Positions 26,382 to 33,303 of a DNA stretch of 64,000 nt are shown piece after piece (positions within the stretch are counted from its first letter, which is position 1; every line of letters begins with the position of its first letter). Made by a program: the position numbers and the translations under genes. Location of the stretch: assembly GCA_913056345.1 (NCBI GenBank), contig CAJXMH010000001.1, positions 62,001-126,000 on the forward strand, in the 5' to 3' direction. The stretch comes from an uncultured Flavobacteriales bacterium. GTDB taxonomy: Bacteria > Bacteroidota > Bacteroidia > Flavobacteriales_E > Vicingaceae. The notes beneath the pieces were generated by a model, which saw only the letters and a list, made by a program, of their open reading frames with translations, was not told the origin of the DNA and ran no database searches.

Positions 26382-26393
26382 TATGTAATATTG
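26363..26393 (+). promoter_or_regulatory. Promoter of the SnoaL-mdaB operon
   Basis: CTTG (26363-26366), 19-base spacer, then TAATATTG (26386-26393), each one mismatch from the Bacteroidota TTTG and TAnnTTTG consensus. The elements lie under operator sites 2 and 3, an arrangement expected for repression by steric block. Confidence 0.55.
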
Positions 26394-26412
26394 CTTGCAT
26401 AACAAAAGTAAT
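26390..26412. promoter_or_regulatory. HxlR operator-like site 3
   Basis: 23-base site beginning ATTGCTTGCA and ending AAAGTAAT, 31 bases after site 2 (same helical face). It overlaps the -7 box and the expected transcription start. Confidence 0.65.
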
Positions 26413-26424
26413 AAATCAACAAGC

Positions 26425-27324
26425 ATGAAAAAAATTATCTACCTATTAAGCCTAAGTGGACTTTTGGCTGCCTGCCAAAATTTAAGTTCACAACCGCAAG
26501 AAAATAATTCTAATAAACAGTTGAAACAAAAAACAGAAAAAATGAGCAAAAAAGAGATTGTAGGCACTTTTCTAGGTGCAGTATTAAAAAATGATTCCGC
26601 TACCATGCGGGAATTGGCCAACGCAAATTATATTCAACACAATCCATTTATTCCCACGGGATTGGAACCTTTTATTAAGATGTTGCCGGTGCTGCAGGAA
26701 AATGGCACCACCGCTGAGAATGTTAGAATGTTTCAAGATGGCAACTACATATTTATGCATAACATCTGGCGAAATGCCAAGCCTTTTGGAGCCGATGAAA
26801 TGGTTTCCTTCGATATTATTCGCTTAGATGAAAATGGCAAAGTGGCTGAGCATTGGGATGCCATGACCCCATTAGTAAAAGAAACGGCGAGCGGAAGAAG
26901 CCAAACTGATGGACCTAAAGCAGCCAAGAACTTGGACCAAACTGAGGCCAACAAAAAAATAGCAAGGTCCATGGTAGAAGATATTTTAATGGGTAAAAAC
27001 CCTGATAAGATCGCAGATTACATTAGCGCTGAACAGTACGATCAGCATAATCCGGATATAAAAGACGGATTGTCGGGTATAATAGAAGCGGTAGAGTATC
27101 TTACTTCTCAAAACAATATGTTTCAATACACTAAGATTCACAAAGTTCTAGGCGAAGGTAATTTTGTACTGACGGTAAGTGAGGGTGATTGGAGCGGCAA
27201 GAAACATGTTTTTTATGATTTGCTGCGCTTTGAAGACGGCAAAGCAGTAGAGCATTGGGATGTGATCCAAGAGATTCCTACCGAAGGATTAGCAAATGAT
27301 AATGGAATGTTTGGTGGATTTTAA
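26425..27324 (+). CDS. Lipoprotein with two SnoaL/NTF2-like domains
   Basis: The longest frame begins at a TTG (26395), but the ATG at 26425 starts a lipoprotein signal (MKKIIYLL...LLAAC), so 299 residues are predicted. Two NTF2/SnoaL-like domains follow (about residues 45-165 and 180-299), each with the QHNP(F/D)I motif and ending in an AEHWD or VEHWD strand typical of the polyketide-cyclase-like family. The domains are duplicates. It is divergent from HxlR and precedes mdaB by 12 bases. Its chemical role is unknown; binding or turnover of a small hydrophobic molecule is likely. Confidence 0.85.
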   Translation: MKKIIYLLSLSGLLAACQNLSSQPQENNSNKQLKQKTEKMSKKEIVGTFLGAVLKNDSATMRELANANYIQHNPFIPTGLEPFIKMLPVLQENGTTAENVRMFQDGNYIFMHNIWRNAKPFGADEMVSFDIIRLDENGKVAEHWDAMTPLVKETASGRSQTDGPKAAKNLDQTEANKKIARSMVEDILMGKNPDKIADYISAEQYDQHNPDIKDGLSGIIEAVEYLTSQNNMFQYTKIHKVLGEGNFVLTVSEGDWSGKKHVFYDLLRFEDGKAVEHWDVIQEIPTEGLANDNGMFGGF

Positions 27325-27336
27325 AATAAGTAGACC

Positions 27337-27921
27337 ATGAAGAAGGCACTAATATTAAATGCTCATCAAGAATATCCGTTTGCTAAAGGTGAACTGAATA
27401 AAACAATCGCCAAAAGGATTAGAGACTATCTTAAAAGTGTTGGTTACGAAATAAAAACCACCACTATGAAAGATGACTGGAATGCAGATGAAGAGGTTGA
27501 TAAACACTGCTGGGCAGATGTAGTCATTTTACAATCTCCTACTAATTGGATGGGTTTACCTTGGAGTTTCAAGAAATACATGGATGAGGTTTACACCGCA
27601 GGCATGTTTGGTAAAATGAGTCAGAATGACGGTAGAACAGAAGCAGCTCCAAAGAAAAATTATGGTGGTGGTGGACTACTGCAAAACACCAAATACATGT
27701 TATCTCTAACTTTCAATGCACCCGAAGAGGCTTTTAATGATTCCGATGATTTTTTCGAAGGAAAAAGTATCGATGAGCTTTATTTCCCTCAACACATGAA
27801 TTTTAAATTTTTTGGGATGATACCGCTACCTACTTTTGCCTGCTTTGATGTCATGAAGAACCCCAATATTGACCAAGACTTTAGTAGACTCCAAAAGCAT
27901 CTTGAAGATAATTTTAATTAA
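27337..27921 (+). CDS. mdaB: MdaB-like NADPH:quinone reductase
   Basis: The 194-residue flavoprotein has the flavodoxin-like signature of MdaB: ILNAHQEYPFAKGELN at the start, WADVVILQSPTNWMGLPWSFKKYMDEVY, YGGGGLLQ, and the end PLPTFACFDVMKNP, with length equal to E. coli MdaB. The family transfers two electrons from NADPH to quinones, avoiding semiquinone radicals. It is the second gene of an operon with the SnoaL lipoprotein and has a strong terminator after it. Position near an HxlR regulator fits control by quinone or electrophile. Confidence 0.92.
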   Translation: MKKALILNAHQEYPFAKGELNKTIAKRIRDYLKSVGYEIKTTTMKDDWNADEEVDKHCWADVVILQSPTNWMGLPWSFKKYMDEVYTAGMFGKMSQNDGRTEAAPKKNYGGGGLLQNTKYMLSLTFNAPEEAFNDSDDFFEGKSIDELYFPQHMNFKFFGMIPLPTFACFDVMKNPNIDQDFSRLQKHLEDNFN

Positions 27922-27955
27922 TTGGTTTTAGGACCTGCAGACACAAGCATTGATC

Positions 27956-27989
27956 AAATCACAAGAGTACCCACTCTTGTGATTTTTTT
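27956..27989 (+). terminator. Rho-independent terminator after mdaB
   Basis: Perfect stem AAATCACAAGAGT / ACTCTTGTGATTT with loop ACCC, followed by a T-run (27983-27989). Confidence 0.85.
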
Positions 27990-28066
27990 GTTTTGATTTT
28001 CAAATCTTTGTAGCCTTCCCTTTTCTCGAACCGGATATAATCGTAGATTATCCATTTAGTTAAGTA

Positions 28067-28204
28067 TTGCTTCTTCAAAGCAAGCTCGCTTTGAGACAGA
28101 CTTTGTATCTGCCTGTAAAGGCATTATTCATGCAACCGTTCTCTTTTATAGCTATGCTTTATGGTATTAAATGGTCAAAAGAATTCAGACGCATTTATTG
28201 TTGG
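28067..28204 (+). pseudogene. Possible degenerate GIY-YIG endonuclease fragment
   Basis: A plus-strand frame around 28136-28204 reads SKEFRRIYCW, resembling the start of small GIY-YIG proteins of Bacteroidota (YILYSKEFNRIYIG), preceded by AAGCAAGCTCGCTTTGAGAC, a sequence I associate with the leader of such genes. The remainder is missing: the frame runs into the 3' end of the glycosyltransferase gene on the other strand. This call rests on pattern memory only. Confidence 0.25.
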
Positions 28205-29680
28205 TTACTTAAGCTTATTGCCTTTGCCTTCGCCTTTGAGGCGGTAAATTTGAATGCTGCCATATTCGCCTACCAAAGTATCTAAACGCGCTTGTACTTC
28301 CGCTCTTTCTGTATAGCTCGCTTCATCTATGTAGAGGTATTCAGCGCCTTGGGCTATCCGTTCATCTAGCTGCGCTCCGCTTAAATGGCCGTCGGTAAAG
28401 CTCCAGCCTTTCTTATCAATGTAGTACAAGAAAATGCAAGAAGAAACATCATAACCGCTAATTACCAAAGCTTCAGCTGGCACTGCGGTGGCTAGTTCTT
28501 TTTTGTAAGTCAGTAAGTCGGGGTTAAAGCCCGGTGAGTCAGGGTTCCAACGGTCTTTCATCCGCAAGTAGCAGGTAAGGGGTAAGATCAGCAAAGCAAA
28601 GCCAACAAAGTAGCGCCAAAATTGAGCTTGCTGTTGTAGCAAATGGTAGGCCCCATAGCCCACCAAAATGAAGAGCAGAGGCAGAAATGGAAAGAGGTAG
28701 TAATCATGCACCTGCGCAATGGCATTAGCCTCAAATAGATAATAGGCCAAAACGGTAATGCTTACCCCCAAAAGAGGGTCAAAACGATTATTTTGGAAGG
28801 CTTTGCGCTTTTTCATAAAGTAAAAACCAGCTAAGAAAAAAGCCACCGAGCCATAGTTGAGCAAGAGCTCCGGAAGGGTAGAGATTAAATTGAATTGCAG
28901 GTAATACAGTAATTTAGAAAAGGCACTTTGGTTTTCTAGCATCCCCCAAATAATCGGATTATCGTCCCATTGAGGAATGACCCATAGGTACCAAGCCAAG
29001 GGGAAAAGGGCAAAGACTAGAAATACCGCTGCCGCTTCTAGGTTTTTGGGCTTTATTGAGTTCCTCCACTGTTTTAGGAAATAAACCATAGGCAGTAGAT
29101 AATAGGCTCCAAAAGGCAGTTTGCAAAGGGTGCCGATAGCTAAAAAGAGAGCCGCAAGCCATAGTTGCATGGCTTTCTGCTGACGGTGCCAGTCAAAGAA
29201 AAAAGCCGCTCCCCAAAGGGTGGCGCTCAGGGCCATTAAGTCGGGCTGAGGATTGATACTGTAGAAGTAAAAACTAGGGGAGAAGGTAAAGGCCCAGGCG
29301 CCTATAGCAGCCAATAAAGGTTTGCTAAACAGAGCAAGCAGCAGGCGGTACATTCCTAAAATTCCGAGCAGACTGAGCAGAAACATAAACAGTCGGCTTA
29401 CCATCACACTTTGTCCAAAGAGATGGTAAGAGGAGGCGATCAGCCATTGCATTAAAGGAAACTCCATCCGTTTTATGCCATCGCCAGCCCCTCTTGCAAG
29501 CCTACGAGGATTTAAAATATTGGAGTCTTCCTCATAAAAGTTATTGATGGTGGCCTGCGTTTGGGTCTGCCTCCAAGAGTGAAAGCTCATGATGTCTTTC
29601 CTAAAATGAGGACTATGCATTAGGCTGCTGGTAAAAAGCGCCAACAATAGAATTAGGTAGCTAAACTGCTTTGACTTCAT
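28205..29680 (-). CDS. Membrane glycosyltransferase, GT39/ArnT-like
   Basis: The 491-residue product (start at ATG 29680; the longer frame starts with GTG) has 11-13 membrane segments over its whole length and an N-terminal periplasmic loop with the conserved FHSWRQTQTQA and NFYEEDSNILNPR. That pattern is shared by the polyprenyl-phosphate-sugar-dependent glycosyltransferase family 39/83 (PMT/ArnT fold). Such enzymes add a sugar from a lipid carrier to lipid A, protein or polymer. There are no other polysaccharide genes nearby, so the acceptor is unknown. Confidence 0.8.
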   Translation of the reverse strand: MKSKQFSYLILLLALFTSSLMHSPHFRKDIMSFHSWRQTQTQATINNFYEEDSNILNPRRLARGAGDGIKRMEFPLMQWLIASSYHLFGQSVMVSRLFMFLLSLLGILGMYRLLLALFSKPLLAAIGAWAFTFSPSFYFYSINPQPDLMALSATLWGAAFFFDWHRQQKAMQLWLAALFLAIGTLCKLPFGAYYLLPMVYFLKQWRNSIKPKNLEAAAVFLVFALFPLAWYLWVIPQWDDNPIIWGMLENQSAFSKLLYYLQFNLISTLPELLLNYGSVAFFLAGFYFMKKRKAFQNNRFDPLLGVSITVLAYYLFEANAIAQVHDYYLFPFLPLLFILVGYGAYHLLQQQAQFWRYFVGFALLILPLTCYLRMKDRWNPDSPGFNPDLLTYKKELATAVPAEALVISGYDVSSCIFLYYIDKKGWSFTDGHLSGAQLDERIAQGAEYLYIDEASYTERAEVQARLDTLVGEYGSIQIYRLKGEGKGNKLK

Positions 29681-29959
29681 AGGAAAGCAAACATACACCC
29701 CGCAGTGAATTTTACGGATTTATGGTTTCGGTTTTTTCATACAGCAATGTGATCCCTTATGAGGCCGTAAAGGGGAATTGTTTAGCGGACTTAATTTACA
29801 ATAACGTTTTGATTATGAAAGCTAGCCGCGAAAAGTGTCGATTAGATTTAGTAGGAAAGTTAATCAAACCATTGCCAAACATTGACTGCGGCTTTCCGCC
29901 TGCCGGTCGGGCAGGTAATTTATAGTTACTGTTAGGGCAAGTTCTTTATTTATAATCTG
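29681..29959. other. Intergenic region with GC-rich palindrome
   Basis: Holds a GC-rich palindrome at 29896-29915 just downstream of parE. A 67-codon plus-strand frame is not convincing. The promoter of the glycosyltransferase must be here but no clear box was found. Confidence 0.5.
29896..29915. repeat. GC-rich dispersed palindrome, copy 3 (inverted)
   Basis: Reverse complement CCTGCCCGACCGGCAGGCGG agrees with copy 1 (8919-8941) at all but two positions of the aligned core. Confidence 0.65.
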
Positions 29960-30247
29960 CTATAGTTTTGAAGATAGATTTTGTCGACCAATAATCGCCA
30001 TAATTTCTACTACATCATTATTAATCCGATAGTATACTTGGTCAGATCCACATGGACATCTTCGATATCCTTCTTTGATATGGTCAATTGATTCAAAAGC
30101 GAACGGTTGTTTATCAATTGTTTCAAAGCAGTCCAAAAAGTCGTTGAAATATTTATCAGCCTGATTCATTCCAAACTTCCGGGTACCAAAGTGGTGAATC
30201 CTGATTAAGTCAGCTTCTGCATCGCTGCTAATTTTATACTTAGCCAT
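29960..30247 (-). CDS. parE: ParE-type toxin
   Basis: The 95-residue RelE/ParE-superfamily protein begins KYKISSDAEADLIRIHHFGTRKFG, has the conserved helix LDCFETIDKQPFAFE, and ends VEIMAIIGRQN, matching ParE rather than RelE. ParE toxins poison DNA gyrase; some homologues are inactive. The start overlaps the antitoxin stop by 8 bases. The pair has a promoter with a self-overlapping inverted repeat. Confidence 0.9.
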   Translation of the reverse strand: MAKYKISSDAEADLIRIHHFGTRKFGMNQADKYFNDFLDCFETIDKQPFAFESIDHIKEGYRRCPCGSDQVYYRINNDVVEIMAIIGRQNLSSKL

Positions 30248-30479
30248 TAAAAGTAGCTTTGGCTTCAGCTAAAATTTCAGCACCGCTTTTAGTTGTAAAT
30301 CCACTTTTTTCGGCTTTCTCCAATTTAGCTGCAATCCAGTCAATCTTTCTTTGCTGACCTCTTGCTTGGCGCACTAGGTCATTGATCAGTTCGCTTTTGC
30401 TTGAGTATTCTTTTTTGTTTACCTGAGCTTTCAGCCATTCGTCGTTTGGCTCAGTGAAAGATATGCTTTGACGTCCCAT
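30240..30479 (-). CDS. parD: ParD-type ribbon-helix-helix antitoxin
   Basis: The 79-residue protein has an N-terminal ribbon-helix-helix segment (SISFTEPNDEWLKAQV, KKEYSSKSELINDLVR) and an acidic, helical C-terminus that should wrap the toxin. It neutralises ParE and should repress the operon by binding the inverted repeat at 30488-30511. It is first in the operon and its stop overlaps the parE start. Confidence 0.9.
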   Translation of the reverse strand: MGRQSISFTEPNDEWLKAQVNKKEYSSKSELINDLVRQARGQQRKIDWIAAKLEKAEKSGFTTKSGAEILAEAKATFNG

Positions 30480-30487
30480 ATTAAATG

Positions 30488-30511
30488 TTTTGGTTCAAAT
30501 TTACACCAAAA
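30488..30511 (-). promoter_or_regulatory. parDE operator and -7 box
   Basis: Inverted repeat TTTTGGT/ACCAAAA with 10-base spacer; within it, on the minus strand, TAAATTTG (30496-30503) matches TAnnTTTG. A 13-base direct copy TTTGGTTCAAATT (30489-30501) recurs at 30566-30578. Confidence 0.6.
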
Positions 30512-30565
30512 ATGCGCTAAATGCTGTTTTGGAGTTGATTTTTTCCAAGGCATGACAATTTGAGG

Positions 30566-30578
30566 TTTGGTTCAAATT
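30566..30578. repeat. Second copy of parDE operator half
   Basis: TTTGGTTCAAATT, identical to 30489-30501, 77 bases farther upstream of parD. Confidence 0.5.
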
Positions 30579-30666
30579 GCAAGCTAAAAAAGTGTAAACG
30601 ATGTATCTATAACGCTGTAAAGGATGTTTGTATATCGTACCCATAAAGCTACTTAGCAAGTAGTAA

Positions 30667-31047
30667 CTATTTGGCTGCAACCACCGATATTTCAAGGCGC
30701 ACGCCTTTGGGTAAGGCGGCTACTTGTATGCATTCGCGCGCAGGCGCAATTGCTGCATCAAAGTAGTTTGCGTAAACCCCATTTACTGCATCAAAGTCCT
30801 GCATATTGGTCAGGTAAATGGTTGCTTTGATCACGTGTTCAAAATCCATTGCAGCCGCCTTTAAAACCGCTTTTAGGTTTTTCATCACCATTTTGCACTC
30901 TGCTTCAATATTTTCATCAACTAACTTTCCGCTTACCGGGTCAAGCGCAATTTGGCCTGAAGTATACAGAGTGTTTCCATGCAAAATAGCTTGATTGTAA
31001 GGCCCAATAGGGGCAGGGGCATGCTCAGTCTGAATTACTTGCTTCAT
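30667..31047 (-). CDS. ridA: RidA-family enamine/imine deaminase
   Basis: The 126-residue protein has the whole family pattern, APAPIGPYNQAI, TSGQIALDP, and PARECIQVAALPKGVRLEI, in which Arg (PAR) is the catalytic arginine of RidA. The enzyme hydrolyses reactive enamines and imines made by PLP enzymes such as threonine dehydratase. It overlaps the upstream SdpI-like gene by 23 bases, so it is the last gene of the aroQ operon. Confidence 0.95.
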   Translation of the reverse strand: MKQVIQTEHAPAPIGPYNQAILHGNTLYTSGQIALDPVSGKLVDENIEAECKMVMKNLKAVLKAAAMDFEHVIKATIYLTNMQDFDAVNGVYANYFDAAIAPARECIQVAALPKGVRLEISVVAAK

Positions 31048-31393
31048 GGTTTATACGTTTTAGGGCTTTTTCAGTCAAATAAATGGGGTAAAACAGGGCG
31101 ATCAACAACAGTAAAATTCCTACAGTAACTTCCAAGCCTTCACTTAGGTCAACGAAAAGGCCAAGCAAGCCCGTTAAAACCAATAGGGCAGTGGAAAGCA
31201 GCATTCTTTTAGTTGAATACTTTTGGGAAAAATCCCAATTTTTTTGAGATTCCATGGATCTGCGAGAGCGGTAACCATAGGTGGAATTGATGCTTTTAGG
31301 CGGGAATAAGTAGGCAATAACAAAGACAATAAAGCACAAGCCACCGGTTAAGGTGTCAATGGCATAGATATGTGAGTCCCAATTCAAGCTCAT
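31025..31393 (-). CDS. SdpI/YhfL-family membrane protein
   Basis: The 122-residue protein has three hydrophobic segments and the conserved sequence STYGYRSRRSMESQKNWDFSQKY, diagnostic of the SdpI-like family (PF13630-type). SdpI gives immunity against the SdpC toxin in Bacillus, but most homologues have no known function. It lies between the Atp10/thioredoxin-like gene (6 bases upstream) and ridA (23-base overlap). Confidence 0.85.
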   Translation of the reverse strand: MSLNWDSHIYAIDTLTGGLCFIVFVIAYLFPPKSINSTYGYRSRRSMESQKNWDFSQKYSTKRMLLSTALLVLTGLLGLFVDLSEGLEVTVGILLLLIALFYPIYLTEKALKRINHEASNSD

Positions 31394-31399
31394 TTATGC

Positions 31400-31930
31400 T
31401 CAGTCTTCAATCAGGTCTCCTACCTCCTCAAGGGTTTCCTCATCGTAAGCGCCATCAGCAGTATAAATGATCTTACCGCTTTTGTCTAACACAAAAAAGT
31501 AAGGCTTTTTGCGGCTTTTCATTTTAAGCTCATCGCGGTAGTCTTCCATTTTTCCTTTGTATAAAACCACATTGTCTTTCAGGCTTTCATCTGTGCCTTC
31601 ATTAATTTTTTGTTTGGCTTTTTTGTAGACAAGTTGGTTGGCGCCGGTAAACATCAAGATCAGTTTTACATGAGGATCGTAAACCAAAGAAGAAAGGTTG
31701 TTCTCATCCATAAAGGCACTAAAAACCGGCTGACTCCAGGTATACAAGTCATCTTGAGCATCTTCAGAAAAGGCCACTCCCACAAGGGTGAATTTGCCCT
31801 TAGTATCACTTGGGATCACTTCAGTATTGCCATTCAGGTCTTCAACTTCAATACTAGGAAAAAGCTCCCCTTCTTGACTGAATAGATTGAATGAGAGTAA
31901 GAGAAATAAAACGAAAAATAGCTTGTTCAT
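31400..31930 (-). CDS. Secreted thioredoxin-fold protein of unknown function
   Basis: The 176-residue protein has a cleavable signal peptide (ending FNLFSQ) and a thioredoxin/peroxiredoxin-like fold (FTLVGVAFSEDAQDDLYTWSQP, KPYFFVLDKSGKIIYTADGAYDE) but no CxxC active site, so it is not an oxidoreductase in the usual sense; it recalls the ATP10-like or DUF4174-type fold. It lies 3 bases downstream of aroQ. Function unknown. Confidence 0.75.
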   Translation of the reverse strand: MNKLFFVLFLLLSFNLFSQEGELFPSIEVEDLNGNTEVIPSDTKGKFTLVGVAFSEDAQDDLYTWSQPVFSAFMDENNLSSLVYDPHVKLILMFTGANQLVYKKAKQKINEGTDESLKDNVVLYKGKMEDYRDELKMKSRKKPYFFVLDKSGKIIYTADGAYDEETLEEVGDLIED

Positions 31931-31933
31931 GAT

Positions 31934-32359
31934 TCAGTGTTTTTTAAAAAAATAGTCAATTCCTAGTCTGTAGGAATCTAGTCCCAGCCCCGAGATCGAC
32001 CCCTTGCAGTATTTTGAAAGTAAAGAAGTATGCCTTTCCACCTCTCTGGCGGCAGGTTGCGAAATATGAATTTCAATTACCGCAGTATCTATAGCAGCCA
32101 CGGCATCAGCAATGGAAACGGAGGTATGGGTGTAACCGCCTGCATTTAACAAAATGCCATCATATTGCTTATCAGCTTTTTGAAGCTGATCGATCAACTC
32201 TCCCTCAATGTTTGATTGAAAATAGCTGAGCTTAATTGTTGGATAGGCCGCTTTTAATCTGCTCAAAAAGTCTTCAAAAGAGGTGTTGCCATAAACCTCT
32301 GGTTGACGTTGGCCAAGCAAATTCAAATTAGGTCCGTTAATGATAAGGATTTCTTGCAT
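31934..32359 (-). CDS. aroQ: 3-dehydroquinate dehydratase, type II
   Basis: The 141-residue enzyme shows INGPNLNLLGQRQPEVYG with the catalytic Tyr (last motif Tyr), FQSNIEGELID, NAGGYTHTSVSI and HISQPAAREVERH, all expected in AroQ, which dehydrates 3-dehydroquinate in the shikimate pathway. The length matches the family (about 140). It is first in a four-gene operon and divergent from xerD with a shared promoter region. Confidence 0.96.
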   Translation of the reverse strand: MQEILIINGPNLNLLGQRQPEVYGNTSFEDFLSRLKAAYPTIKLSYFQSNIEGELIDQLQKADKQYDGILLNAGGYTHTSVSIADAVAAIDTAVIEIHISQPAAREVERHTSLLSKYCKGSISGLGLDSYRLGIDYFFKKH

Positions 32360-32375
32360 ACGCTTTCAATGCACT

Positions 32376-32391
32376 CAAAAGTATACATTTG
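32376..32391. promoter_or_regulatory. Abutting divergent promoters of aroQ and xerD
   Basis: TACTTTTG on the minus strand (32376-32383) and TACATTTG on the plus strand (32384-32391) are both perfect TAnnTTTG boxes and meet base to base, forming CAAAAGTATACATTTG. Each polymerase would need the DNA used by the other. Confidence 0.55.
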
Positions 32392-32396
32392 TTCGT

Positions 32397-33302
32397 ATGA
32401 AATGGAACAATTACCGGAGTGGATTCAAGACTTATTTAAAGTTAGAAAAATCACTTTCGTCCAATTCCATTGAAGCTTATCTGCGCGACATTGATAAAAT
32501 GGCGCAGTATTTAGAAATGAATGAACTAGACCTTAGTCCGAAGGAGCTTAAAGCGGAAGAAATTAGCCGTTTTTTGGCTTGGCTTTACGACTTAGGGATT
32601 TCACCTCGTTCTCAAGCAAGAATCATTTCCGGCATTAAAGCCTTTTACCAATACCTTTTGTTAGAAGACGTTTTAGAAGAAAACCCAACTGAACTAGTTG
32701 ACTTGCCTAAAATCGGTCAGAAGTTGCCCGAAGTGCTCAGCATTGCAGAAATCGATCAGATCATTGCGGCCATTGACCTCAGTAAAAAGGAAGGGGAGCG
32801 CAACAGAGCCATGCTTGAGACTTTATACAGTTGTGGTTTAAGGGTATCAGAACTGATCAATTTGAAGCTTTCCAATATTTTAAAGGAAGAGGGTTTTGTG
32901 CGTGTTTTAGGTAAAGGAAATAAGGAACGCATCGTTCCGATCGGGAAAACAGCCCTTAAATACATTGACTTTTATTTGGAACACCGCAGAAATCATCAAG
33001 AAGTTAAGCCCGAAGCTTCAGACATTGTTTTTCTGAACAATAGAGGAAAAGGTTTGAGCAGGGTGATGGTTTTTACCGTGATCAAGCAATTGGCAAAAAA
33101 GGCGGGAATACAAAAAACCGTGAGTCCCCATACCTTCCGGCATTCTTTTGCAACCCATTTAGTAGACGGTGGGGCCGACCTGCGAGCGGTGCAAGAAATG
33201 CTTGGACATGAATCCATAACCACAACGGAGATCTACACCCATTTAGACCGCTCTTACCTCAGAGAAGCAATCACACAATTTCATCCAAGATCGAAAAAAT
33301 AA
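32397..33302 (+). CDS. xerD: Tyrosine recombinase XerD
   Basis: The 301-residue protein (ATG at 32397; the longer frame begins with a non-ATG codon) has an N-terminal SAM-like DNA-binding domain and a catalytic domain with the full RKHRHY set: Arg in CGLRVSEL, Lys in LGKGNKERIVP, HTFRH, GHESITTTEIYTH (Tyr). The site-specific recombinase resolves chromosome dimers at dif. XerD rather than XerC fits the sequence, but the distinction is not absolute in Bacteroidota. The -7 box is five bases before the ATG, so a leaderless message is expected. Confidence 0.93.
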   Translation: MKWNNYRSGFKTYLKLEKSLSSNSIEAYLRDIDKMAQYLEMNELDLSPKELKAEEISRFLAWLYDLGISPRSQARIISGIKAFYQYLLLEDVLEENPTELVDLPKIGQKLPEVLSIAEIDQIIAAIDLSKKEGERNRAMLETLYSCGLRVSELINLKLSNILKEEGFVRVLGKGNKERIVPIGKTALKYIDFYLEHRRNHQEVKPEASDIVFLNNRGKGLSRVMVFTVIKQLAKKAGIQKTVSPHTFRHSFATHLVDGGADLRAVQEMLGHESITTTEIYTHLDRSYLREAITQFHPRSKK

Positions 33303-33303
33303 G

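Noticed and set aside
29722-29925. 67-codon plus-strand frame near ParDE
   Set aside because: Ends in the palindrome; no coding character.
32397-33302. XerD as an integrase of a mobile element
   Set aside because: It has the housekeeping XerC/D length and sequence, sits beside aroQ, and no phage or transfer genes or attachment repeats are near.
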